Below are positions 8,965 to 17,600 of a DNA stretch of 64,000 nucleotides, in pieces (the first letter of the stretch is position 1; each line of letters starts with the position of its first letter). The stretch covers positions 3,038,001 to 3,102,000 of the forward strand of contig NZ_CP066779.1 in assembly GCF_016598535.1 (NCBI RefSeq), given 5' to 3'. The notes below the pieces were generated by a model. It was not told the origin of the DNA, searched no databases, and worked only from the letters and a program-made list of their open reading frames with translations. This DNA is from Rhodococcus sp. P-2 (lineage in GTDB: Bacteria; Actinomycetota; Actinomycetes; Mycobacteriales; Mycobacteriaceae). Both the position numbers and the translations under genes were made by a program.

Positions 8965-10143
8965 GTGACTTACTTCGGGAACATGCAGAACGAGATCTAT
9001 CTGACGGGACTGAGCGGCGCGAAGCCGGCATTGCCGATGACTGCGGCGGGCTTGGAAGATGCCGCGCGCGAGCAACTCTCACCGGAGGCTTTCGGGTACA
9101 TCGCCGGTAGCGCGTCGACCGAACGGACCGCGGTGTCGAATCTGCGGGCGTTCGACAAGCATGCGATCGTGCCGCGGATGTTGCGGGGGACTGCGGCGCC
9201 CGACGCGCGCGATCTGAGCGTCGAGGTGTTGGGGACGCGGTTGGCTGCACCGATCCTGACGGCTCCGGTGGGCGTGCTCGGCTTGGTCCACGACGACGCC
9301 GAGGTTGCGGTCGGTTCGGTCACTGCCGAGTTGGGGATCGGATCGATTCTCTCGACGGCGGCGTCCTCGACCATCGAAGATGTAGCGGCGGCCTCCGGCG
9401 ATAACTGGTGGTACCAGCTGTACTGGCCGGCCGACGACGAGCTTGCCGAGTCGTTTGTCCGTCGGGCGGAGACGGCGGGCGCGAAGGCTATCATCCTGAC
9501 TGCCGACACTCCCGGTATGGGTTGGCGTCCAAGGGATCTCGAACTCGGTCACCTCCCCTTCCTGCAGGCGAAGGGTATTGCCAACTATCTGTCGGATCCG
9601 GTGTTCCGCGCAAAACTGGCCACACCTCCCGAGGAGAGTGCAGAAGCCCTGCAGATCGCGGTTCTGACGTGGGTGTCGTTGTTCGGCAATCACGCGGTGC
9701 GGATCGCGGATATCGCGAAACTTCGCCAGTGGACGACACTTCCGATCGCGGTGAAGGGAATTGTCCATCCCGACGACGCACGTGAGGCCGTCGCGGCCGG
9801 CGCCACCGGCATTGTCGTGAGCAACCATGGTGGGCGTCAGGTCGACGGGTCGATTTCGGCGCTCGACGCTCTCGGTCCCGTCGCTGATGCGGTGGGGCAT
9901 GAGGTGGACATCCTGATGGACTCCGGAATTCGTTGTGGCGCAGACGTAATCAAGGCTCTGGCCTTGGGTGCCGACGCAGTGCTGTATGGGCGACCGTGGG
10001 TGTACGGATTGGGATTGGCCGGAGCTGACGGAGTGCGTCATGCGCTCCGAAGTCTCCTGGCCGACCTGGATCTGACGATGGGGCTGGCGGGCCTGGCATC
10101 GGTCGCCGAAATCGACCGTTCGATCCTGATGTCCAATTCGTGA
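8965..10143 (+). CDS. FMN-dependent alpha-hydroxyacid oxidase, lactate 2-monooxygenase-like
   Basis: 392-aa TIM-barrel flavoenzyme. The closest remembered relative is Mycobacterium smegmatis lactate 2-monooxygenase (about 394 aa), which turns lactate and O2 into acetate, CO2 and water. FMN and substrate residues are visible: PVGVLG, YQLYWP, ILTADTP, IAVKGI, the catalytic His/Arg motif SNHGGRQVDG and DSGIRCGADVIKALALGADAVLYGRP. I chose the GTG at 8965 (MTYFGNMQNEIYLTGL), which matches the family N-terminus. An upstream ATG at 8896 would overlap the divergent gene and adds non-homologous residues. Substrate specificity between lactate and other 2-hydroxyacids is not settled. Confidence 0.85.
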   Translation: MTYFGNMQNEIYLTGLSGAKPALPMTAAGLEDAAREQLSPEAFGYIAGSASTERTAVSNLRAFDKHAIVPRMLRGTAAPDARDLSVEVLGTRLAAPILTAPVGVLGLVHDDAEVAVGSVTAELGIGSILSTAASSTIEDVAAASGDNWWYQLYWPADDELAESFVRRAETAGAKAIILTADTPGMGWRPRDLELGHLPFLQAKGIANYLSDPVFRAKLATPPEESAEALQIAVLTWVSLFGNHAVRIADIAKLRQWTTLPIAVKGIVHPDDAREAVAAGATGIVVSNHGGRQVDGSISALDALGPVADAVGHEVDILMDSGIRCGADVIKALALGADAVLYGRPWVYGLGLAGADGVRHALRSLLADLDLTMGLAGLASVAEIDRSILMSNS

Positions 10144-10182
10144 CTTTAGGGTGAGTCTTACTGTGACGGGCGGACACAGGTC

Positions 10183-10188
10183 TAAACT
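10183..10188 (+). promoter_or_regulatory. Candidate -10 element for a leaderless marR transcript
   Basis: TAAACT at 10183-10188 lies 8 nt before the GTG at 10197, the spacing expected if transcription starts at the start codon. TGTGAC at 10162-10167 is a possible -35 with a short 15-nt spacer. No Shine-Dalgarno lies before the GTG, which fits a leaderless mRNA. Confidence 0.4.
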
Positions 10189-10196
10189 TGGAACCT

Positions 10197-10697
10197 GTGA
10201 CAGCTGAAGCGACAACCGAGGAGACATCGCAGGCGGCGCACGGTGAGACACCGTGGCTGACGCCGTGCGAGATGCGTGCATGGCGCGGCTACATGGACGG
10301 CAATCAGCGCCTCATGGAGGTTCTCAACCGCGAACTGCAGGATTCACACGACCTGTCGTTGGCTGATTACCGCATTCTGGTCATGCTCTCGGAGTCAGCT
10401 GACGGGTCGTTGCGGATGAGTGACCTGGCAGACGGCGTGTTGTCTTCGCGTAGCCGCCTGACGCACCAGATCAGGCGGATGGAATCTCAGGGCATCGTCG
10501 TGCGCGACACTTGCGTCGAAGATGGTCGCGGCGTGCTCGCGCGGATCACGGAAGAGGGTAGGCGTCGCCTCGCCGAGGCGGCACCTACTCACGTGGCCGG
10601 GGTTCGGAACAATCTGGTCGATCTGCTGACTCCCCAGGAACTGGACGTGCTGGCAGACGTCTTCGAGAAGGTCGACAAAGCCATCGGCGAGCGCTGA
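10197..10697 (+). CDS. MarR-family transcriptional regulator
   Basis: 166-aa winged-helix repressor. The core reads LSLADYRILVMLSES, then the recognition region MSDLADGVLSSRSRLTHQIRRMESQGIVVRDTCVEDGRGVLARITEEGRRRL, with the wing residues DxRG that contact DNA in MarR proteins. C-terminal helices form the dimer interface. GTG at 10197 was preferred over a TTG at 10188 because of the leaderless promoter geometry. It follows the lactate monooxygenase-like gene on the same strand after 53 bp, so it may control that gene or itself. The ligand is unknown. Confidence 0.87.
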   Translation: MTAEATTEETSQAAHGETPWLTPCEMRAWRGYMDGNQRLMEVLNRELQDSHDLSLADYRILVMLSESADGSLRMSDLADGVLSSRSRLTHQIRRMESQGIVVRDTCVEDGRGVLARITEEGRRRLAEAAPTHVAGVRNNLVDLLTPQELDVLADVFEKVDKAIGER

Positions 10698-10747
10698 CGT
10701 CGGAGCCGTTTTCGCGGTCCGCGGGAACACCCGATAGGATCGCCCAC

Positions 10748-10837
10748 GGAAGCGTGGCAGAGCGGCCGAATGCACTCGCCTTGAAAGCGAGCGTGGCGTT
10801 AAACCCACCGGGGGTTCAAATCCCTCCGCTTCCGCCA
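10748..10837 (+). tRNA. tRNA-Ser (anticodon UGA)
   Basis: Acceptor arms GGAAGCG/CGCTTCC pair fully. The anticodon stem CTCGC/GCGAG encloses the loop CTTGAAA with anticodon TGA, reading UCA. A long variable arm typical of class II tRNAs and the T-loop GGTTCAAATCC are present. Discriminator G and CCA are encoded. Confidence 0.97.
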
Positions 10838-10845
10838 AAGCAAGG

Positions 10846-10878
10846 GCTCTGACCTCGGACTTCGGTCCAGGTCAGAGC
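10846..10878 (+). terminator. Hairpin terminator after tRNA-Ser(UGA)
   Basis: GCTCTGACCT pairs with AGGTCAGAGC. An inner GGAC-TTCG-GTCC stem is closed by a stable UUCG tetraloop. A T-rich run follows. It sits between the tRNA and the convergent DUF1877 gene and could stop transcription from both sides. Confidence 0.85.
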
Positions 10879-10917
10879 TTTACTGTTTTCGGAGTCACAC
10901 TGCTTGGGTAGTGGGCG

Positions 10918-11412
10918 TCAGAACCGCACGGTGAACACCACGTGGTGATTCTCTCGGGCCGCGCGCTGGAAAAAGTCCGCCACTTCCTGCAACCAGCCCC
11001 AGGCGTACCGGCGCTCGTCGGGACCGTACTCGGGGTTGCGGTCGTCGAGCGGCATCGCGTCGTAGCGCACGCCGAACTCGGATTCGGTGATTTCCGCCAG
11101 GTACGAGGAGACTTCGGCGACCCGGTCGGGTGCCAGGTAGGTGACGAGTTGGTCGTAAGTGTCGGTGTTGAGGTCGTCGTCCCCCAAGATCACGCCGTAG
11201 GCCGGCCAGTTCTCGGACACGCGCTCGTACCCCGTGCTGGAGAGGGCGCACAGGATCGGATCCCACGCCTTGTCCGTGTCGCACGAGAACTCGGATCGGC
11301 CCGTCTCCTCGATGTCCTCGACCACTGCGCCGAGTTTGTCGTCGTCGCCGCGTGCGTCCAGAAGTTCCGCTGCCTCGCTGTCTGACAGCGCGAAATGCAC
11401 CCCAAGTTCCAT
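10918..11412 (-). CDS. DUF1877 (YfbM-like) protein
   Basis: 164 aa, resembling E. coli YfbM in layout: an N-terminal helical segment, a DKAWDPILCAL block matching the family's conserved DKxWdxLh stretch, a GxxLGDDDL segment, then a C-terminal helix ending HHVVFTVRF. YfbM proteins are cytosolic and of unknown function. No ribosome-binding site precedes the ATG; TTAGCAT about 12 nt upstream suggests a leaderless mRNA. Divergent from the secreted GH43-like gene. Confidence 0.72.
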   Translation of the reverse strand: MELGVHFALSDSEAAELLDARGDDDKLGAVVEDIEETGRSEFSCDTDKAWDPILCALSSTGYERVSENWPAYGVILGDDDLNTDTYDQLVTYLAPDRVAEVSSYLAEITESEFGVRYDAMPLDDRNPEYGPDERRYAWGWLQEVADFFQRAARENHHVVFTVRF

Positions 11413-11544
11413 GGCGTGATGCTAACGGCTGACCTTGCCGGCGTTCCCGTCCTCACTACAAGGCGAATCGACTTAGGTAACGATCCTGCTCTACCTACCG
11501 CCGAAGCTACCCATCGTGGGCCAGCTGTCATACATACTGCATCG

Positions 11545-12516
11545 GTGATTCCGACAAAACGGACCGGCCTTTCTGCTGTATCGCTGGTGATCCTCGTCGT
11601 CGCGGGGTTGCTGGTCGCAGCCCCTGCCAGCAGCGCCGCGCCGCCGCCTGACTGGAAATACACAATGGTGGCGTTCAGCAACGCCAGCGACCGTGACATG
11701 GATGTCTACGAGTCGGCCGACGGCACCGGCTTTCAGCTCGTCCAGCAGTCGGCGTACAGGCCGCCGTCTGGGCTCGTGCGTGATCCGAGCATCTTCCGGA
11801 ACACGGACGGGCTGTACTACCTCACCTACACGACGGGTGGTGGGGCGAATATCGGTTTCGCACGCAGCAGCGACCGCATCAATTGGACACCGCTGGGGAA
11901 CTATCCGGTTCCGTTTTGCTGCGCGTTGATGCCTGGAACGGGAGATGGCACCGGTTCTGCGAGCCCGCCGGGCTTCTCGGGTTCGGCCGGTTTCAGCGAC
12001 GGACCGTCGCTGTCACCATTCGTCACCAAGGCCTGGGCGCCTGAATGGTTTGTGGACGGCGATCGTGTCAACGTCATCCTGTCGATGTCGACCGGTGGAG
12101 GATTTGTGCCGTATCTGATGACGGCGTTGGAACCGTCGCTCCGGTTGTGGAGCCCGCCTGTTCCGCTCGCCGGGATCGGTGCGGACCACATCGACACCAC
12201 CGTGGTCAAAGTCGGATCGACCTATCATGCGTTCACCAAGAACGAGACGAAGAAGGTCGTCGAGCATGCGGTCGCTCCTTCGGTGACGGGACCTTATTCG
12301 TTTGTCCCGCCAGGGAATTGGGGTTCGCTTGTCGAAGGTCCGGCCGTAGTTCAGTTGCCGAGCGGCGACTGGCGGATCTATCTCGACGCCTATACCGAAG
12401 GTAAGTATCTCTACTCCGACAGCACGGACGGGCTGAATACCTGGTCTCCGGTGCAAGAGGTTCCTGGGGTGTCCGGGACTGCACGGCATCTCGGCATCAT
12501 GAGAGAACCGGCATAA
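11545..12516 (+). CDS. Secreted glycoside hydrolase family 43-like protein
   Basis: 323 aa from the GTG at 11545, which starts a Sec signal peptide (hydrophobic VSLVILVVAGLLVAA, likely cleaved after SSA). The mature part looks like a five-bladed beta-propeller of the GH43/GH32 type: LVRDPSIFR carries the general-base Asp, KAWAPEWFVD the APE motif, and LVEGPAVVQ the likely acid Glu. GH43 enzymes cleave arabinan, xylan or related furanoside chains, so an action on envelope arabinogalactan is possible but speculative. An upstream in-frame extension to 11395 was rejected because it places a non-signal stretch before the signal peptide. CATACT at 11533 may be a -10. Confidence 0.68.
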   Translation: MIPTKRTGLSAVSLVILVVAGLLVAAPASSAAPPPDWKYTMVAFSNASDRDMDVYESADGTGFQLVQQSAYRPPSGLVRDPSIFRNTDGLYYLTYTTGGGANIGFARSSDRINWTPLGNYPVPFCCALMPGTGDGTGSASPPGFSGSAGFSDGPSLSPFVTKAWAPEWFVDGDRVNVILSMSTGGGFVPYLMTALEPSLRLWSPPVPLAGIGADHIDTTVVKVGSTYHAFTKNETKKVVEHAVAPSVTGPYSFVPPGNWGSLVEGPAVVQLPSGDWRIYLDAYTEGKYLYSDSTDGLNTWSPVQEVPGVSGTARHLGIMREPA

Positions 12517-12536
12517 CTTTCGACTCCGAGTTGGTA

Positions 12537-12573
12537 GGGCTCTGATCAAGGACTGCGGTCTTGGTCAGAGCCC
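12537..12573 (+). terminator. Strong hairpin terminator after the GH43-like gene
   Basis: GGGCTCTGATCAAG pairs with CTTGGTCAGAGCCC (one G-T pair) around a GAC-TGCG-GTC cap and is followed by TTTCT. It lies 21 bp after the stop codon. Confidence 0.85.
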
Positions 12574-12919
12574 TTTCTCGTACATGCGTACTACTTCTGC
12601 GCGTCGTCTGCACGTATCAGTGATTGACAAGCTAACGGTGCGACGCGAGTGGGTCTTGCGAGTTCGCGCCGACCACGAAGTGAACATCTCCGCGTGAACC
12701 GTGCAGAGTTGCGCTCCCAGGCCCCGCTCGGGCGCCGTACTTCACGATTGATTGCCAAGTAGTGCCTCTTGGTTGCATATTCAAGTACGTGCACTGGCTT
12801 GATGTCCGCACTTTCGGCCTTCAACTGCCCTGAGGCCCATGAAATGTGGGTTCAGTTTGGTTTGCCACACCGTTTCTGAGGGTTCTTCTTACCTTCAAAC
12901 CGTGACCTTGCTCATAGTG

Positions 12920-12931
12920 GGACCTAGGTCC
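12920..12931. promoter_or_regulatory. 12-bp palindrome upstream of the mspA promoter
   Basis: GGACCTAGGTCC is a perfect palindrome ending 3 bp before the candidate -35. The position fits an operator. The binding protein is unknown. Confidence 0.4.
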
Positions 12932-12934
12932 TTT

Positions 12935-12962
12935 TTGCTGATGATAAGCCTGTCGATATATA
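12935..12962 (+). promoter_or_regulatory. Candidate promoter of the porin/toxin operon
   Basis: TTGCTG at 12935-12940 and TATATA at 12957-12962 with a 16-nt spacer, in the most AT-rich part of the gap. It would give a leader of about 135 nt before the porin start. Confidence 0.45.
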
Positions 12963-13106
12963 TCTGTTACCGAAAGTTCACCCTAAATCCAAGATGGCGG
13001 AGTCGGCGCGCTGGCGGGCAAACAGGACGATTGGTACCGTCCGGTAACTAATTCAGTTAGTTGTCGGCTACCGCCCTGGTTGCTGTGTCACGTGGAGGAG
13101 CAGTTC

Positions 13107-13790
13107 ATGTCGCTCGAATCGCAAAACGGCCTATCCCATCGTCGATCGAGGGTCGCAGTGGGGCTCGCGACGTGTGCGGTTGCCGCGCTGTCGTCTGGTG
13201 TGGTCTTCGCAGGGAGTGCATCGGCAACGCCGACGGCGTTGGCGGACAAGTTCGCGAGTACGGTCACCGATGACGGTTGGTCGTTGGATCTTGCCGCCAC
13301 GAAACTGTCGGCGAACCCGGTGCCGAATCTGGCGACGACGGCGTTCACCCGTGAGGGGTTCGTGTCGGCGAAGGTAACCGGCACGATCGGTGGTCAGGGC
13401 GATTCGGCAGTGAAGACCGGATATGTCGAGCAGGGGTTGCAGATCGGCTGCCAGATCGATGTTTCCTCCGGACTTGGCTTGGGGCTTGGCTTTTCGCTCG
13501 GCCCGTCTGTCGGTGTGAGTATTTCGGGTGTCCCGTCGGCGAACGTGGGTGTGAATGCGTCGGTGAATCCGAGTATTCAGTCGACGATTGCGCCGGGCAC
13601 GATCACGACGATTCCGTTGGGGAAGAAGGATCTCGAGTCGTCGAAGGCGTCGATCACGGCAGAGAACGTGCACGTGAAGGTTGATGCGTGCATGGGGCCG
13701 GTGACGATCCGCTCGTACGCACAACTGTCGGTGTCGACGGCGACGTCCGACAACACGTTGTTCGTGTACTCCGATCCCACCTGGCTCTGA
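13107..13790 (+). CDS. MspA-family outer-membrane (mycomembrane) porin
   Basis: 227 aa from the ATG at 13107, chosen for GGAGG 9 nt upstream; a longer frame from 13080 lacks one. The N-terminal signal peptide has a twin-Arg-like basic start and the core VGLATCAVAALSSGVVFAG, likely cleaved near SASA. The mature protein has the MspA-family opening (DDGWSLDLAATKLSANPVPNL..TREGF), a constriction-loop region rich in Gly/Ser/Val beta strands, and an aromatic end (YSDPTW). MspA porins are octameric channels through the mycolic-acid outer membrane. It is the first gene of a run leading into the secreted toxin, suggesting co-transcription. Confidence 0.9.
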   Translation: MSLESQNGLSHRRSRVAVGLATCAVAALSSGVVFAGSASATPTALADKFASTVTDDGWSLDLAATKLSANPVPNLATTAFTREGFVSAKVTGTIGGQGDSAVKTGYVEQGLQIGCQIDVSSGLGLGLGFSLGPSVGVSISGVPSANVGVNASVNPSIQSTIAPGTITTIPLGKKDLESSKASITAENVHVKVDACMGPVTIRSYAQLSVSTATSDNTLFVYSDPTWL

Positions 13791-13880
13791 CCCGCGCAGC
13801 CGTCGTCAGCGCTGCTGGCGACTATTCCCGATCCGCCCAGTCCAGGGGTGGTTACTCATCACGCCCACAAAGGAGAAATC

Positions 13881-14279
13881 ATGAAGATTCGTACCTTGGC
13901 CACTGCCGGAACCCTCACCGCGGGTATCGCCCTGTTCGGTGTTCTCGGCGCCGGCGTGGCATCTGCTGCAACTCCGATCGTCGAACCTGAGCAGGGTCGG
14001 ATCGGTCTGTCGCTCTCGAATGCGGAAACCGCGGCGTTGGCGGCGAGCCCGATCCCGGACGCCATCTCCGACATCGTTCCAGGCTCGCAGCGGTGGATTG
14101 AGCTCGCACCGGGCTCGGCGCTCACCGTCGGCCCCGATGGCAAGCTCAGCGCCCCCGACCGCGTAGTGATAGGCGAAGCCGCTGCCCATCCTGGTGGCTA
14201 CGTCGATGTCTACCTGGCTGATCCGAACAACCCGGCCAACGCCGGGTACGTCACCCTGACCTACCAGTACTGGAACTGA
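13881..14279 (+). CDS. Small secreted protein of unknown function
   Basis: 132 aa. The ATG at 13881 has AAAGGAG upstream. The signal peptide runs MKIRTLATAGTLTAGIALFGVLGAGVASA with cleavage expected before ATP. The mature part of about 100 residues is acidic, has no cysteines, and ends in alternating strands (VDVYLADPNN..GYVTLTYQYWN). I recognise no family. It starts 90 bp after the porin and precedes the two-TM protein and the toxin, so it may be a periplasmic accessory of the porin or the toxin. Confidence 0.75.
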   Translation: MKIRTLATAGTLTAGIALFGVLGAGVASAATPIVEPEQGRIGLSLSNAETAALAASPIPDAISDIVPGSQRWIELAPGSALTVGPDGKLSAPDRVVIGEAAAHPGGYVDVYLADPNNPANAGYVTLTYQYWN

Positions 14280-14341
14280 TACCGCGCCCAGCACCGGCGA
14301 CCCGTTTTCCCCGCTCTCCCTTCCCATTTGGAGTTCCAGTC

Positions 14342-14680
14342 ATGACCGTCAACAACGCCGAACGCCGCAGTGTCCAACCGGAACCCGCTGCCATCGATAG
14401 GAAAGACGTTGCAGACGTTGATGACTGGGATCCGGACAGTGAACTCAGTCCACTCTCCAAGGCTGTGATCGCTACGGCAGTTGGACTGGGGTTGCTGATC
14501 GCGGCATTCGCGGTGATCGGGAAGCTCGCCGGCTGGGCGAACGACTACGGGACGATCCTGGTTTACCTGGCGTTCTTCTTGTGGATGTCGATCTCCGGAC
14601 GGTTGTTCTGGTGGGGCGCAGACAAACTCATCGCGCTACTCCGAACGAAGAAGAGTGACAATCGTGGTGCGCACCGGTGA
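14342..14680 (+). CDS. Small two-TM membrane protein of the toxin operon
   Basis: 112 aa with an acidic soluble N-terminus (residues 1-38) and two membrane spans (about AVIATAVGLGLLIAAFAVIG and GTILVYLAFFLWMSISG), then a short basic tail (LLRTKKSDNRGAHR). GGAGTTCC lies upstream of the ATG. The stop codon overlaps the GTG start of the toxin gene by 4 bp, so translation of the two is coupled. I recognise no family. Membrane location and coupling suggest a role in toxin anchoring or passage, as inference. Confidence 0.72.
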   Translation: MTVNNAERRSVQPEPAAIDRKDVADVDDWDPDSELSPLSKAVIATAVGLGLLIAAFAVIGKLAGWANDYGTILVYLAFFLWMSISGRLFWWGADKLIALLRTKKSDNRGAHR

Positions 14681-17600
14681 AGTCCGGTAGACGATTTCGC
14701 CGGACTCTCGCGGGAGTGCTTGCCGCTGGGGCGCTGTTGACCGGAGCGGCCGGAGCGATCGGTGCGGGACTTGCACTCTCCGCCGCTCCGGCGAACGCGA
14801 CGCCGGAAGAAGACTGCGCGGCGGTGCGAGCACGTGATCATCAGATCTACCTGAATCTCATTGCGTCGCTGCCACCTGGCGCACCCATCCCGCCAGAGAT
14901 CATCAACCCGTGCCTGAGTGCGCCGTCCACGACGTCGACAGCTGCGCCGACGACCACCGTCGGGCTCCCCGGTGCGCAGGCTCCAGGCGGTGGCCCGAAT
15001 GTCGGGGCCAATGCTCCGACGAACTTTCCCACCTACAACGGCACCCCCATCGTCCCTGTGCCGACGATCGAGGTTCCGCCCATTGCTTCCGAGTCCCCGG
15101 CCTCGGAAACTGGTGTCGGTGCATTCCCCAATGCATCGGCATCAGCGGTTCCCTCACCCACACCCACCCCGGGTGAGGGAACCACCACCGATCGTGGTCC
15201 CGGACCGATCCCCGCGGATTCGGATTCGAATATCGCACCGGCCCAAACGGTTCCGGACCCGGCAGCAGATGTTTCCACCGCCGGGGAGGACTCGGGCCGT
15301 GACCGGTATCTCGAACTCGCCCTGATCGGCGCTGCGGCGTTCACCGCTGCGGGTATCGGAGTGCGCGGGCGGCCGGGACCTTTCAGCCCCCGCACGCCCG
15401 AATCAGTACTCTCCCAGGCGGTCGGGACTGTCGTGTCGCCGTTGACTGCGTACGCACCTGGCGGGCAGTCCTCGTTGCGGGTGTTCGATCCGATCACCGG
15501 CGGAAGCCGGTTCTTCTTCCTGATCCACGACGAAACGTCGTCGCACGAATCCGTGATTCCGGTGACGGTGCCGCCCGGCGGTCACATGAGTGTCAACCCC
15601 GATGGCACGGTCACCGTCTTCGACGCCGACGGGAATCCGGTCTCGACAATCGATGCCCCGTGGGCGTACGACGCCAACGGCACTCCTGTTCCAACGCACT
15701 ACGAGATCCGGGACGGGCAACTCGTCCAGGTCGTCGACACCGCAGGCATCGAGAACCTGCTGTACCCGATCCTCGCCGACCCGGAGCTGACACCGGAAGA
15801 ACGTGCTGCGCTCGAAGCGCAGGCGAACTTCATCGGCCCGATGACCCCGGAGGGCGAACAAGCCCGCAGGGACGCACAAAACGTCCTCGCCGCCAACCCC
15901 CCGGAGCCGGCAGATTCAGGCCTCGAGCAGCTCATGGTCGGTGACCCCAACCACGAGGTCTCCGAACCACCGATCACCGACACAGGAACCGGAAACCCTG
16001 TCGGCGACGCAATACTCGCCAATCAAACCCAGGAGCCGATCACTTCGAACATCGGCGGGCACGACTACACCACAGAACCTGCGGACCCGGCAGATTCAGA
16101 CCTCGGCCATCTCATGTCCGGTGACCCTAACTCCGAGGTCTCCGAACCACCGATCACCGAAACAGGAACCGGAAACCCCGTCGGCGACGCAATACTCGCC
16201 GACCAAACCCAGGAGCCGATCACTTCGAACATCGGCGGGCAGGACTACACCACCGAACCCGCTGTCAGCGACGTCTCGTTCACGGACGAAAACGGAACCA
16301 ACTGGTCCGGCACACCTTCGAAGGTGCCGAACGTGTGGAGCTGGACGTACACCGACGCGCAGGGAGAAGAGCACGACCTGCAGGTCACCTACGACGAGCA
16401 GGGACGCCCCTACCAGGTTTTCGACCATTCCAACTCGGAACTGTCCTTGTACGATTGGAGCACCGGCGAACCAGTTCGGATAGGCGACGCGCAGCATCTG
16501 GACCCCGGTGTCGCTTTCGATCAGCCCTACACCGACGAGATCATGAGCTTCGTCGTCCCACCGCTGCGCGGGGCCCGTCTGGCCGTCGGCGCGATCCGGG
16601 CCGAAGACCTGATCGTCTCGAACCGGACAACACCCACCCGGCCCCCGGTTACTTCACCATCGACCCCTGCTCAAAACATTCCCCGGCCGGGCACACTGCC
16701 ACCGCGCGGCATACCCGTCATCGACGGCACAGTTCCACCTGCCGAACATGACCACCCCACGATCCCTTCCGTGAATGAACCTGCACGCCCGGATCCCACG
16801 ATTCCGGAACCCTCGCAACCCACTTCGCCCGGCGATCCCGACCGCGGCCAGTGGGAACCATCCACGCCGGGGGAGATCGGTGATCCAGGGCCGAACCTGA
16901 CACCAGGAATTTCTACCCCGAATGTTCCCTCGCCAGGTCAGGTCGAGGAACCGAGTGCGCCGACTCTGCCCGATGTCGGGCAGGTGCCGGTGAATCCGGA
17001 CGCTCCCGGCGCTCCGCAGCAACCCGGACTACCGGAATTCGACCCCTTCGCCACCGATCCGAGCACCATTCCCAGCCCTGGCGTCATCGAGGATCCGACG
17101 CAGCGACCCGCGGTCACGATGCCTCCCACACAGCCTGACAGCCCGGAGGGACCAGGGGTTGAACAGGATCCGTTGTGGTGGATGCCGTTCGCACGAGAAA
17201 AACCACCGCAACTCGCACCCGGCGAAACACCGCCGGACATCGTGGAGGTCGAAGGAGTCGGCCCGTTGGATCTGCGTACGTTGCAGTCCCGGATCATCGG
17301 TGATCGGGATGGCACCGATGTTGGGGTATGGGGTGATGCAGGCGAAGGTCTCCGGTACGACGCCGCTCGGAGGTTGAGGCCTTCTCGGGTATTTCAGGAA
17401 CTCGTCACGCTGGTGGACGGGCAGTTCGCGTTCATCTTGCCATTCGATGCCGGGAAGAACGGTGAGCTCAAGTTCGACGGTTGGTTCCCGGACATGAACG
17501 TCATCGTCGATGCGAAACACATCTACGACTTCATCTTCGACCGGAACGGTGAACCTTACGTAACGGACTTCCGGGGCCGTGTTTGGCAAAAAGATTGGCC

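Larger units (their letters stand above)
12574..13106. other. AT-richer intergenic region before the porin/toxin operon
   Basis: About 530 bp with no convincing gene. Two short open frames (12591-12824 reverse, 12839-13051 forward) lack family features and ribosome-binding sites. Base composition drops toward AT from about 12850. The right half holds a promoter candidate and a 12-bp palindrome, described separately. Confidence 0.6.

Noticed and set aside
10146..10170. Second iron box (TTAGGGTGAGTC...) before marR
   Set aside because: Only one half-site matches; the other half and the 19-bp symmetry are missing.
12591..13051. Two short open frames in the gap before the porin gene
   Set aside because: No ribosome-binding sites, no homology features, and they cover a promoter-like AT-rich stretch.
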